A stretch of 64,000 bases of DNA from Microbulbifer sp. MKSA007 (lineage in GTDB: Bacteria > Pseudomonadota > Gammaproteobacteria > Pseudomonadales > Cellvibrionaceae): NCBI GenBank assembly GCA_032615215.1, contig CP128433.1:2067501-2131500 (forward strand), written 5' to 3'. Shown here one piece after another: positions 45,042 through 53,624 of this stretch. Numbering within the stretch: the first letter of the stretch is position 1; every line of letters starts with the position of its first letter. The position numbers were made by a program, and so were the translations under genes. The notes under the pieces were generated by a model that was not told where the DNA came from, did not search any database, and saw only the letters and a list, made by a program, of their open reading frames with translations.

Positions 45042-45276
45042 CCCCCTCTGTTTTACCCCTTTCGTGTAAATAATCTTAAAGCTGCCTCGGCTACTGGGTT
45101 AAGAATTGTTGACCCCGGCAACTATTACTCTCTTACTGTGTTAGCTTTCTATATAGAAGGTGAAAAGTGCATTTTGATTACTTTGTAAATCATTAAGCTT
45201 GCAGCTTGTCAGATTAATAGGGCTACAGCTTGGTGAGCTTCTGACTAAAGCTGTCTCTTGAAAGGAGGTTGGAACG

Positions 45277-46224
45277 ATGGGAAAACGATATCAGGCGGCC
45301 TTCCTGGGCCTTATATCGATTACGGCAAATGCCTGGTCTCTGGAAAACCCTTACTCGAGCAATGGGGTGGTGGCTGGGGGTTCTGCCAAAGTAGAAACGG
45401 AGAACCTGTTTTCCTGTGCTTCCGGTCGCTCCCGGTTGTCGCCAATGGGGGTGAAGCAGGTAGAGGGCAAAGCCTTTACCGTTCCGGCTGAAGTGAATTA
45501 CAGCAAGCGGTACTTTGCTGCGGATCTCTATAACCAGTGCTCTGGGGTCACTCCATCCTCATTGGATGATATTGATCTTACAAAGGTACCGGTGGTCGAT
45601 ATCGACAAAGAAGGTGAGGTGGTTACCGGTTATATCTTTGCCGACAATTATTTTGAGCTATATATCAATGGCAAGTTAGTTGCTGTTGATCCGGTTCCAT
45701 TTACGCCGTTTAACTCCAGTGTGGTTAAGTTCAGGGTGAAGAGACCCTACGATATCGCTGTAAAAGCGGTTGACTGGGAGGAGAACTTAGGGGAAGGCAC
45801 AGAGAGTAACAGAGGTGTCCGCACCCATGCCGGTGACGGTGGCTTTATTGCAAGCTTTTCAGATGGTACCAAGACGAATTCAAAGTGGCATGCACAAACT
45901 TTTTATACAGCACCTATTTATGATTTGGGGTGCTTGAAAGAGCGGGGAGAAGAGCGAACCTCCTCGGACTGTGCTGAGAGGCCCCCAAAACCAGGTGCAC
46001 AAGTCTATTCTCTGCACTGGGATATTCCGAAAAATTGGAAAGTCGACGATCGCTATCTTTCTTGGCCTTATGCGACAGAGTACTCGGAGCAGCAGATAGG
46101 TGTGGACAATAAAAACGCGTATATGAATTTTCGGGAACAGTTTTATGGCAGTGGAGCTAAATTTATCTGGTCAAAAAACATAGTCCTGGATAATTTGGTG
46201 TTGTTGCGCTATCGAGTTGAGTAA
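45277..46224 (+). CDS. Secreted protein of unknown function
   Basis: A 315-residue exported protein, start supported by GAAAGGAGG. The signal peptide covers about residues 1-20 (AAFLGLISITANAWS). The mature part is rich in beta strands and aromatic residues. The segment GYIFADNYFELYINGKLVAVDP resembles the strand of galactose-binding-like sandwich domains (xDNxFxLYVNGxxV). Later parts include GDGGFIASFSDGTKTNSKWHAQTFY and a C-terminal FREQFYGSGAKFIWSKNIVLDNLVLLRYRV that closes the sheet. Four Cys near the middle and ends may pair. I do not recognise a known enzyme family. No neighbours on the same strand within 275 bp. Confidence 0.75.
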   Translation: MGKRYQAAFLGLISITANAWSLENPYSSNGVVAGGSAKVETENLFSCASGRSRLSPMGVKQVEGKAFTVPAEVNYSKRYFAADLYNQCSGVTPSSLDDIDLTKVPVVDIDKEGEVVTGYIFADNYFELYINGKLVAVDPVPFTPFNSSVVKFRVKRPYDIAVKAVDWEENLGEGTESNRGVRTHAGDGGFIASFSDGTKTNSKWHAQTFYTAPIYDLGCLKERGEERTSSDCAERPPKPGAQVYSLHWDIPKNWKVDDRYLSWPYATEYSEQQIGVDNKNAYMNFREQFYGSGAKFIWSKNIVLDNLVLLRYRVE

Positions 46225-46836
46225 CAGTGTCGTCATTGGCCAATTAATTGCTGTGCGTTGAAGTCACTGCGCACAGCTTTATCTCTACCCAGCCAAGAAT
46301 AAATAGATTGTCTGAATTGCCTGCCTAGTTACGATTTTCCAGTTTGTCCTTATATTCACTTTTTCTCACAGAAAATTCCATTCCAAAATGGAATAGAAAT
46401 TTGAGCTTCAACTTTTTTCTTCTATTGCCTTTCGTACACTGAAATTATTAATTCTGCTTAAAAATCTACCAAATTTGTTTCTTGTGAAACTTATTTTTTG
46501 GTTTTTTGTAGGTGACTCCTGATCGTATTTGGGGGAATCTCGCCACTGGTATTTGGCTTGAACTAATTTGGTGTAAAAAGGGTTTTCGTGAAATATGTCT
46601 GCTTTAATTCCGACGTTCCCCACAGTTTTGAAAAATAATTTAGATTCTGTTCAATTTTTATGAAAATTATGTGAAAAATTTCCCAAAAAAAAGCTGCGTG
46701 ATAATTAGGATCGATCGTCTCAACTAAATATCGAATGTTAAGAATCGTAAAGATGCCAACATGAGGTAGGGCTGGTTAAGCTGTCGATAGGACGTGCTTT
46801 GCCGTTGCACGTAGCATTATTTTGAGAGAAAAGCTT
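46225..46836. other. AT-rich gene-free region with a short hairpin
   Basis: About 610 bp, no supported gene. It holds a small stem (ATTCCA, AAA, TGGAAT, 46379-46393) and the promoter region of the next gene. A minus-strand frame near 46408-46623 has no ribosome site and no recognisable protein. Confidence 0.45.
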
Positions 46837-47514
46837 GTGAGAAAAATAATTCCTCTCGTCGCCATTGCAGTGGCAGCAGGGTATTTCGTTTGGGCCAAAA
46901 GCCAATCTGAAGGTCAAAAACCAGTCGCTGAGCTAGAAAAGCCCAAGCCAGCTATCAGTAAATCTGCTCAAAAAGCAGAGCCGCTTAAACCTGAGGAGGT
47001 TCAGGTGGGTGAAGAGGAGCTCCTCGAAAGTGATGAAGAAAAAGCACTTTGGGTTGAGTCAGAGCTGGCCAGGGAAGCTCTTCATGAAAATGGTCGCCTA
47101 CCCGTAGATCTCAATGGTGAAACCTATCTCGAGCTGGATATTGATATGCTCCGGAATCTCACTGTTGGTGATTACGTCGACATTGACTTGCCAGGTATTG
47201 AAGGTGATTACGATGCTCAGGTTGGCAGTATCGAAGAGCATGCCAGCGGCAACAAAAGCCTACAATTAAATTTTCCGGGGATGACTCGCCTGCATGGCGC
47301 AACTTTTACGCTCGGAGCAAATTCTGTTTATGCACAACTAAACTTACCTTCCGGATCATATACTATGGAAGCTCAGGGTAGTTATGCGTGGATAGCGCCT
47401 AATGGTGCATTAATTAAAAACCACGTAGAGAAACACGATAAGGATATGTCCTCGGAAGCACCTCGTGAAAAGACCTGGTCGGATGACGATGTTCCGCTAA
47501 ACGACTTCAAATAA
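46837..47514 (+). CDS. Membrane-anchored acidic protein, possible protease propeptide-like partner
   Basis: A 225-residue protein from GTG at 46837 (an in-frame TTG at 46822 is possible). It has an N-terminal signal anchor (IIPLVAIAVAAGYFVWA), a low-complexity K/E/P-rich linker (residues about 25-65), then a domain of about 130 residues, LNGETYLELDIDMLRNLTVGDYVDIDLPGIEGDYDAQVGSIEEH and FPGMTRLHGATFTLGANSVYAQLNLPSGSYTMEA. The domain looks to me like the N-terminal prodomain seen in larger secreted bacterial metalloproteases. The next gene is a metalloprotease that lacks any propeptide, so this may be its separate prodomain or inhibitor. That link is an inference from order. Confidence 0.7.
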   Translation: MRKIIPLVAIAVAAGYFVWAKSQSEGQKPVAELEKPKPAISKSAQKAEPLKPEEVQVGEEELLESDEEKALWVESELAREALHENGRLPVDLNGETYLELDIDMLRNLTVGDYVDIDLPGIEGDYDAQVGSIEEHASGNKSLQLNFPGMTRLHGATFTLGANSVYAQLNLPSGSYTMEAQGSYAWIAPNGALIKNHVEKHDKDMSSEAPREKTWSDDDVPLNDFK

Positions 47515-47746
47515 GAAGAAATTGATTCAAGGTAATTATGCTTTGAGTTAATAGTCAGGCAAAGGAAGGCCCAAGAAAATCCTGCAGATACCGGGGGCTC
47601 GTCTCCTCAGGCGGTTAAAAGGCTAGGGATAGCTTTTTGATCGAGTCAGGGTATTAAAAGCGTATTGTTACTCCTTTGGGCAGCAATTTTATTTAATTGC
47701 TGGGGGAGGAGTGTGCACTACTTATTATAATAAAAGGAGTCTTATA

Positions 47747-48517
47747 ATGAACCTGAAGAAAAGCCTGGCTGCTGCTATTGCAGCACTGACCGTTTCTGGC
47801 GCTGCGAGTGCCGATACTGTCGATATCGCTATTATGTACACTGCACCAGCTGCGGAGTATACCGGTGATATCTCAGCCAAAATCGATAACTATATCAGCT
47901 ATGCCAACAATTCCTTTTCAAGGAATGGTATTGATATCCAGTTGAACCTGGTAGACACCTGGCAAGCTTCCAGTTCAGATTTTCGTGTAAACGAAGAGAC
48001 CCTGGACCTGATTACCTTCCACAACACTGTGAATAACTGGCGATCCTCTGAAAAGGCGGATATGGTGGTTTTCCTGGGTAAAGCTGAAGAAACCGTAATC
48101 GACGGCAATACTTACATTACCTGTGGTATTGCCTGGGTTGGACAGGGTAGCAATGGCACCATGTACTCCAGCGCAAAAGAGCGTGCTTACAGCGTAACTG
48201 GCGTTGACTGTGGTTATAACACCTTCGTTCACGAGCTGGGCCACAATATGGGTCTGGTTCACTCAACCAAGCAGGGTGATACCTCTGGTGGCGTTTACTC
48301 TTACGGTATGGGTCACGGTGTAGACAACAAGTTCTCTACCATCATGGCTTACCCTTGGAGATACGGCGAAAACGTTACCCAGTACGATTGGTTCTCTGAT
48401 CCTGACTGGTACGAGTGTGGTGGCTTGGCCTGTGGTGAGCGCTCAAACGGCGTAGACGTTTCAAACGCTTACCGTGCTCTCGGTCCTATCACTGATGATC
48501 TCTCTGGTTACTACTAA
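47747..48517 (+). CDS. Small secreted reprolysin-like zinc metalloprotease
   Basis: A 256-residue secreted protease. ATG at 47747 is preceded by AAAAGGAGT 7 bases away. The signal peptide ends at about residue 22 (SGAASA). The zinc site is HELGHNMGLVH (HExxHxxGxxH) in YNTFVHELGHNMGLVHS, and the Met-turn is in FSTIMAYPW, so it belongs to the metzincins near M12B/reprolysin. The mature sequence begins directly with the catalytic fold (DTVDIAIMYTAPAAEYTG); there is no propeptide or C-terminal sorting domain. It is 232 bp downstream of the acidic anchored protein. It probably digests extracellular protein. Confidence 0.9.
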   Translation: MNLKKSLAAAIAALTVSGAASADTVDIAIMYTAPAAEYTGDISAKIDNYISYANNSFSRNGIDIQLNLVDTWQASSSDFRVNEETLDLITFHNTVNNWRSSEKADMVVFLGKAEETVIDGNTYITCGIAWVGQGSNGTMYSSAKERAYSVTGVDCGYNTFVHELGHNMGLVHSTKQGDTSGGVYSYGMGHGVDNKFSTIMAYPWRYGENVTQYDWFSDPDWYECGGLACGERSNGVDVSNAYRALGPITDDLSGYY

Positions 48518-48571
48518 TCGGCACTAATTTGCTGAAAGTAATTGTAGAGATTACTGGCTTATAGCCAAGGG

Positions 48572-48597
48572 AAATCGGGAGGTGCTCTCCCGATTTT
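48572..48597 (+). terminator. Hairpin between protease and DUF4870 genes
   Basis: Stem AAATCGGGAG / CTCCCGATTT with loop GTGCT, between convergent genes. A short T-run is part of the stem end. Confidence 0.7.
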
Positions 48598-48618
48598 CCA
48601 TCTGAAAAGAACGGTTAA

Positions 48619-48975
48619 TTAACCAAAAAACCGAATACTGAGTGGGTAGCGCCAGAATAGGCCTTCATTGGCCCGGATTGCACCAATCACAATAAATATA
48701 ACATTGATTATTGCTAATGCAATCAGCCCCAAAATACCGATAACAAAAAATATCATTATGACGGAAATTATAGAATAGATAAGCAGGCTTAACATCCAGT
48801 TAAATATCATCTTGCCGTGTTTATCGATTTCTTGAGAGCGGTCCCTTGTTGTTGCCCACATAATAATGGGTAAAACAAAACCAGCACCAGGAATTACGAT
48901 CCAAGCCAATTGACTTAGATGAAGCAGCATTATGAAGGTATTTAGTTCCATATCCCAAGGGCGATAATCTTCCAT
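48619..48975 (-). CDS. DUF4870 family (Tic20-like) membrane protein
   Basis: A 118-residue protein with three or four hydrophobic helices. It matches DUF4870: TFIMLLHLSQLAWIVIPGAGFVLPIIMWATTRDRSQEIDKHGKMIFNWMLSLLIY, then a helix pair IISVIMIFFVIGILGLIALAIINVIFIVIGAIRANEGLFWRYPLSIRFF. The family is widespread and of unknown function. The gene is 46 bp downstream of a metallophosphoesterase gene on the same strand. Confidence 0.9.
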   Translation of the reverse strand: MEDYRPWDMELNTFIMLLHLSQLAWIVIPGAGFVLPIIMWATTRDRSQEIDKHGKMIFNWMLSLLIYSIISVIMIFFVIGILGLIALAIINVIFIVIGAIRANEGLFWRYPLSIRFFG

Positions 48976-49021
48976 TTAGCGACTTTCCTTTTGATCCAAT
49001 GTCCTGTGTAAGCTGACTTAC

Positions 49022-49768
49022 CTAGCTGGCTCTTCCGGTTGACAGATAAAAACCCCAGTCATCTCTCCCTTGCGCAATAGCAGCTCGGGCAGCTTTATCT
49101 GTGTCATAACTTACCTTAAAAAATTCTGCGCTCCAGGCTCCATTTTTGCTTCTCTCTATCAGGGCGTAACTCGCATGGGGGCTAAAGGTTTCCATAATAT
49201 GGGGTTGCGGTTCACTGTCAGTATAAGCAGGTAGCCCAGCGCTGCCTGGATTTAAGACCAGCTGGCCACTACTGACAGAGATACAGCGTGGTTGATGTGT
49301 ATGCCCACATAGAATGACTTTTGAGGGAATCTTTCCAAGGAGGTTGAGGATTTCATGGTTGGAACGTATCTGGGGGCGGCCGCTGCTGGTATCTTCTAGC
49401 AGATATATGAGGTCACTACTGGGTGTTCCATGGCAAAGAAAGACTTCATCGGTGATTTGTAAGCTGGGTGGTAACTGCTTCATCCATAATAGTGGTTCAA
49501 CACCAAGGTCTTTCAGAATAAATTGCAGGGTTGGGTTGCTTTCTATTTCGGTAGGTGTGGCTTCATATATTTGCCGGTCCTGATTACCGCGAATAGTCGT
49601 GTAACCTTGCTCCATTAAGCGTTCATAGGTGAGTCGTGGCGCAATAGGGCCATATAAAATATCACCCAGGTTCACCGTTAGATCGGCGCCTCTCTTTTTT
49701 AGATCAGCAACAATGGCATCGAGGGCATAAATATTGCTATGGATGTCAGACAGGACCGCTATTCGCAT
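49022..49768 (-). CDS. Metallophosphoesterase (YfcE/MJ0936-like)
   Basis: A 248-residue cytosolic phosphodiesterase-like enzyme. All motifs of the calcineurin-like fold are present in order: VLSDIHSNIYALDAI (DxH), VNLGDILYGP (GD), IRGNQDRQ (GN), FLCHGTP (H) and ILCGHTHQPR (GHxH), then NPGSAGLPAYTD, the GS-x-G loop of the YfcE group. Length suits this group. The natural substrate is unknown (often cyclic or di-nucleotides in vitro). Start ATG overlaps no other gene; a DUF4870 gene follows. Confidence 0.92.
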   Translation of the reverse strand: MRIAVLSDIHSNIYALDAIVADLKKRGADLTVNLGDILYGPIAPRLTYERLMEQGYTTIRGNQDRQIYEATPTEIESNPTLQFILKDLGVEPLLWMKQLPPSLQITDEVFLCHGTPSSDLIYLLEDTSSGRPQIRSNHEILNLLGKIPSKVILCGHTHQPRCISVSSGQLVLNPGSAGLPAYTDSEPQPHIMETFSPHASYALIERSKNGAWSAEFFKVSYDTDKAARAAIAQGRDDWGFYLSTGRAS

Positions 49769-49855
49769 TGAGCTCTCCGCTGGACTGCTGAAAGTACTTT
49801 GACTGCCGCTATATTTTCACAGAAAGCTTCCTGTCGTCCATAAAACTATAAAAAA

Positions 49856-50488
49856 TCAGCGGTCAAAAGCCAGGCGAGAGGCCAAGCCGAGGAAAATAAC
49901 TCCAAGAAAACCATCCAGGTGCCGCTGAATATTGGCCTGTGTAGCAAGAGATTTTCCCAGCTTGCTAAACGATAGAGATACCAGGGTGTTAAAAGCCAGC
50001 GCTGTAATGCTTAAGAGTACGCCCAATACAAGGATTTGGGTCGTGATTGCTTGGGATGGCACGGTAAATTGAGGCAGGAAAAGGCTAAAGAAAAGTAGGG
50101 CTTTGGGGTTCATTAGGTTGTTGAGTAAGCCCCGGGCGATCAGCTGTGTTGCCGACAGAACCACGGTATCTGGTTGGTTATTTTTTGTCACTTTATTTGA
50201 ACGCCAATTGCGAAGGAGTGACAATCCAAGCCAAGCTAAATATACGGCGCCTACCAGTTTTACTACCAGTGCTACCAGAGGCATCGTCTGCATAATATGT
50301 CCGAGTCCGAGAGCAACTAGCGCCGTTTGCACCATCCCGGCAGTAAAAATGCCCAATGAGATCATTGCTCCTGCAGTAAATCCGCGAGCCGAAGAGTAAG
50401 CAGATATTAACAGTAGGTCAGGACCAGGGGAGGCCGCTAGAACAATCGCTGCGATCAAGAAGGCGGGTAAAATACTGAGGTCGATCAT
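49856..50488 (-). CDS. LysE/RhtB-family exporter
   Basis: A 210-residue inner-membrane exporter of amino acids or derivatives. The ATG at 50488 is preferred to GTG at 50521 since the family starts a few residues before the first helix (IDLSILPAFLIAAIVLAASPGPDLLLISAYSSARG). Six hydrophobic helices, the SPGPD motif after helix 1, GLLNNLMNPKALLFFSLFLPQF in the middle, and a short C-terminus with DGFLGVIFLGLASRLAF are all typical. The substrate is not known. It is divergent from the FAD monooxygenase gene. Confidence 0.9.
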   Translation of the reverse strand: MIDLSILPAFLIAAIVLAASPGPDLLLISAYSSARGFTAGAMISLGIFTAGMVQTALVALGLGHIMQTMPLVALVVKLVGAVYLAWLGLSLLRNWRSNKVTKNNQPDTVVLSATQLIARGLLNNLMNPKALLFFSLFLPQFTVPSQAITTQILVLGVLLSITALAFNTLVSLSFSKLGKSLATQANIQRHLDGFLGVIFLGLASRLAFDR

Positions 50489-50605
50489 ATGAGGGGTGCC
50501 CTGAAATTGCGATTTTATCACAGCAGGTGAGCTTACTTCTATGATGGCCGTGCCTTGCTTTTTCCCTGGCTTCTACAATAGAAGTGAGTTCTACGACAGG
50601 GTGCA

Positions 50606-51691
50606 ATGGTACCAGTGAGCCATATAGACCGGGTGTTAGTGGTTGGTGCGGGTCCAACGGGGTTGGCGGCAGCTTGTGCTTTGTCTTTCTATGGAATCAA
50701 ATGCCGAATAGTTGAACGCCGTAGCAAGCCCAGTGAACTCTCTCGGGCAGTCGGTATTTTTCCCTGCACCATCAGGCGCCTTCTTAAGGTTGGTGTTTCA
50801 GATAATTTGGTCTCTGAGGCGATGCGACTCTGCAAAGTTCAATATCTTCAAGCGGGTAGGCCGCTGTTATTTTTGGACAACCGGGGCGATGCATATAAAG
50901 AGTATGTGGGCTTTGGGTTACCGCAAAATCGCACTGAGGAGATCTTGAAGGACGCTCTGCTCACGCAGGGTGTTGTAGTTGAATACGGTATTGCCGCTAC
51001 TGAGGTGGGCTCTAGTGAGCACAGAGTGGAAGTCACCCTGTCTGACGGCAGTGTCGAATGCTTTGACTGGTTAATTGCTGCTGACGGAGTTCATTCAACA
51101 ATTCGTGAAAAGCTGGGCATTCCCTTTCCGGGTATAGATTTGCCACAACCCTGGGGGGTTGCTGATGTGGACACAGAGGAGAAGTGTGACCCTGACTTGA
51201 TTAGTGTAGATATTCAGAAGCCCGGCAATCAATTTACGATTGTTTTGCCCATGGGGAAGCAGCGATTAAGAGTAGTTGCTACCCAGCCAGATGCATTAGC
51301 AGCCTTACATCAACCGTTAAACATCAGTAATATCCGCCGTTCCGGTAGTTTTCAAATTTCCATTCGCCAGGCGAAAAGTTATCGCTCCCAGCGCGTACTT
51401 TTAGTGGGAGATGCCGCTCACTGCCATTCTCCGGTAGGTGGTAAAGGTATGAACCTGGGTATTGCCGATGCGATAGCTGCGGTTGATGCCATTATAAACG
51501 GCACAGTAGATAGTTATTCTGATGAGAGGCATAAAATAGGCGCGGCGACTATCCGGAAGACAGAAATTATTAGACGAATTATTAGTTCAAATGCCTGGGT
51601 GAATATAGAGTTGGTTCGTATTCTGGCAAAGCTTATTGTAACTTTCCCTGTAGTGCGACATGCCTATATCCAAAACCTGACAAAGCTCTAA
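50606..51691 (+). CDS. FAD-dependent monooxygenase (PHBH-like)
   Basis: A 361-residue flavoprotein hydroxylase of class A. FAD motifs are intact: VLVVGAGPTGLAAACALS (GxGxxG), LIAADGVHSTIREKL (DG), and VLLVGDAAHCHSPVGGKGMNLGIADA (GD). It lacks the long C-terminal thioredoxin-like extension of phenol hydroxylases. No membrane anchor. It probably uses NAD(P)H and O2 to hydroxylate an aromatic or polyene. It converges with a PhyH-like gene with only 8 bp between the stop codons. A pathway cannot be assigned. Confidence 0.88.
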   Translation: MVPVSHIDRVLVVGAGPTGLAAACALSFYGIKCRIVERRSKPSELSRAVGIFPCTIRRLLKVGVSDNLVSEAMRLCKVQYLQAGRPLLFLDNRGDAYKEYVGFGLPQNRTEEILKDALLTQGVVVEYGIAATEVGSSEHRVEVTLSDGSVECFDWLIAADGVHSTIREKLGIPFPGIDLPQPWGVADVDTEEKCDPDLISVDIQKPGNQFTIVLPMGKQRLRVVATQPDALAALHQPLNISNIRRSGSFQISIRQAKSYRSQRVLLVGDAAHCHSPVGGKGMNLGIADAIAAVDAIINGTVDSYSDERHKIGAATIRKTEIIRRIISSNAWVNIELVRILAKLIVTFPVVRHAYIQNLTKL

Positions 51692-51699
51692 GAGGTTGG

Positions 51700-52916
51700 T
51701 TATTCCTTAAGGATTTTGTTGTAGCCATAGGTATCATTGCCGTAGACCTGGAAAGTGCTGACGTCGGGAATATCATATTCAATTAAACCCTCGTCAGTTG
51801 AATACATGTCCTTGCCATAAGGGGCTACTTTTACGTGGTTAGCAGTGCATCTTGCTACAAAGGAAAATCGCCCTTGAGTCTTACTGCTGTTTGGGTATGA
51901 GGCATGCATGTTTAATGATGAGAAAATCAAGCACTCTCCAGCCTTCATCTTAATATCCTTTACTTCGAACTGGTCAAAGAAATCTTCTCCAATCAACTTG
52001 AGAGCAGTAAATAGGACAAGAGCACTTTTGTTAAACGTCCTTCCATAAAAAGCGACCTTTACTGCGTGGTATAGATAAACTGGCGACAGGGGTAGTAAGG
52101 ATAAGTAGAATATCTTGTTATTGGGCGTAAAATTATAAAGATAGTCGATCCTGGCGTCGGTAAAGGAGCCTGCCAGTATCCGCAAACATCCATTTTCGGG
52201 GGTGGAATCTGTGAGAGCAACCCAAGCATTTAGTTGGATTATTGCTGGAGAAGTTTCTTGAGTAGGTTGTAACTTCGCATATTTCCCGGCCTCTCTAAAA
52301 GTTGCATTTTGGTGCCAAGGGGTTTCGTCGGTTCCTGGTAATTTATGAAAGAACTGGCTGCGCCAACACAAAACTTCATGTCCGAGAAGGCTGGCGAGAC
52401 GTTGGGATATTTGGGGCTTTCGGATCAACTCCCGAAATGGCTTAAGTCGCAGTGCTTGGTACAATCCCGCATAGTCTATTGACCAGCGTCCATGTTTCTT
52501 CTCTATTTGGGGAATATGCTGCCCCAAATAACAAGTACCCTGGAAATCACTGTCGTACTCCTCTAGGGCCAGTACCTTCAGTTGTTCGGCCCCCTTTTTG
52601 TCAATTGCTTGGAAAGGGGGAGATATCCATTCTGCTCAAAAAACGAGAGGTCTCCATCGCTGAGAAAAAAGTTGTCATCTCCCCCTGCATTTGACCATTT
52701 TCTTGGTAGGTTTATCTTTAAGTCTTTTAGCTGATCAAGTGTTTCTAATAGCTTTTGTTTTTTAGTTTTCTGCCAGGGTAGGATGAATACTCGATAAAGT
52801 AGTATTGTTGTGACTCCAGCTAATATTTTGAGGTGCTGAATATTTGAGATTGGAAAATTAGCAGTGTCCGCCAGGTTGCTCATTCCTCTGAACATTTTTT
52901 TTAGTGTATCGCTCAC
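51700..52916 (-). pseudogene. PhyH-like dioxygenase paralogue 1, single-base frameshift
   Basis: Two frames form one protein homologous along its length to the intact copy at 57077-58330. The N-terminal part (from ATG 52916) has a membrane helix (LKILAGVTTILLYRVFILPW) and runs to QNGYLP. The rest (LEEYDSDFQGTCYLGQHIP onward) is in another frame. The break is in a C run (plus-strand G5 at 52616-52620); one more C restores QNGYLPPFQAIDKKGAEQL. The jelly-roll core is whole: TPWHQNATF, where the usual HxD reads HQN, and FSSLNMHASYPNSSKTQGRFSF with the second His and Arg. An error in base calling is as likely as mutation. Function unknown. Confidence 0.8.
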
Positions 52917-53185
52917 CGATTTATTCCTGCGATTAAGAGGTTGTCAGGCAAAATTTGGGGTCAATATTGAATCTGTCATGAACCTGTTTTAGGTGTCATT
53001 ATTCGTTCATTAATACTAGGCAATTACTGAACCGCCTGTTGGCGCAATAGTTTGGAGTGTATCCTAGGTCGAGGAAGACGACATGATCTATGGGAGAAAG
53101 GGGGTATTATTGGCCCAGGTCTTGGTAATCAATTGCTAGGATTATTGATTGCCAAATTTAGGACCTGTTGGGGCATTCTGTGTTA

Positions 53186-53560
53186 CTAGCAGCAGTTTGA
53201 TGCTGCTGATTCTTTAGCGCAAACACGGTTTTCATTTTTCTGGCAGATACTGGTGTCATCCCCAAGAAAATTCAACTCCAGCCTGCGAGCAGCTTGATAA
53301 TTTCCTGCCAGCTCATCTGCAATAGAGCGAACCTGCTCATATCCCGTCAGCATTAGGAAAGTAGGTGCCCGACCATAGGATTTAATACCAGCAATATAAA
53401 ATCCCTTATTATGATGGGATAGTTCCTCAGCGCCATGTGCTTTCATCGAGCTACATGAGTGGTGGTTTGGTTCTATCATTGGAGCAAGGACCTTAGGCGC
53501 CTCTACAATATGATCTATATCATGTAACGAATAGCCATAATAGGTTTTGTTAATGTATTT
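53186..53560 (-). pseudogene. C-terminal fragment of an FAD/NAD(P)-binding oxidoreductase
   Basis: About 125 residues are open from 53560 to the stop. They read as the C-terminal part of a flavin oxidoreductase of about 400 residues: HIVEAPKVLAPMIEPNHHSC, GAEELSHHNKGFYIAGIKSYGRAPTFLML and TGYEQVRSIADELAG. The FAD and NAD(P) Rossmann parts that should precede it are missing; an in-frame stop and the neighbouring glutathione synthetase gene lie there instead. An ATG at 53479 opens a 97-residue frame, but there is no reason to think it functions. From memory, intact relatives occur next to ArsR regulators in arsenic loci, which fits the setting. Confidence 0.65.
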
Positions 53561-53624
53561 TCATCCGCTTTGAAGTGTGATTTATGGTGCCAAGAGATCC
53601 TTTTACGGAATGCTTGTGATGTTG

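Noticed and set aside
46379..46393. Small stem-loop as a possible terminator
   Set aside because: Six base pairs, no T-run, and over 150 bp after the nearest gene end.
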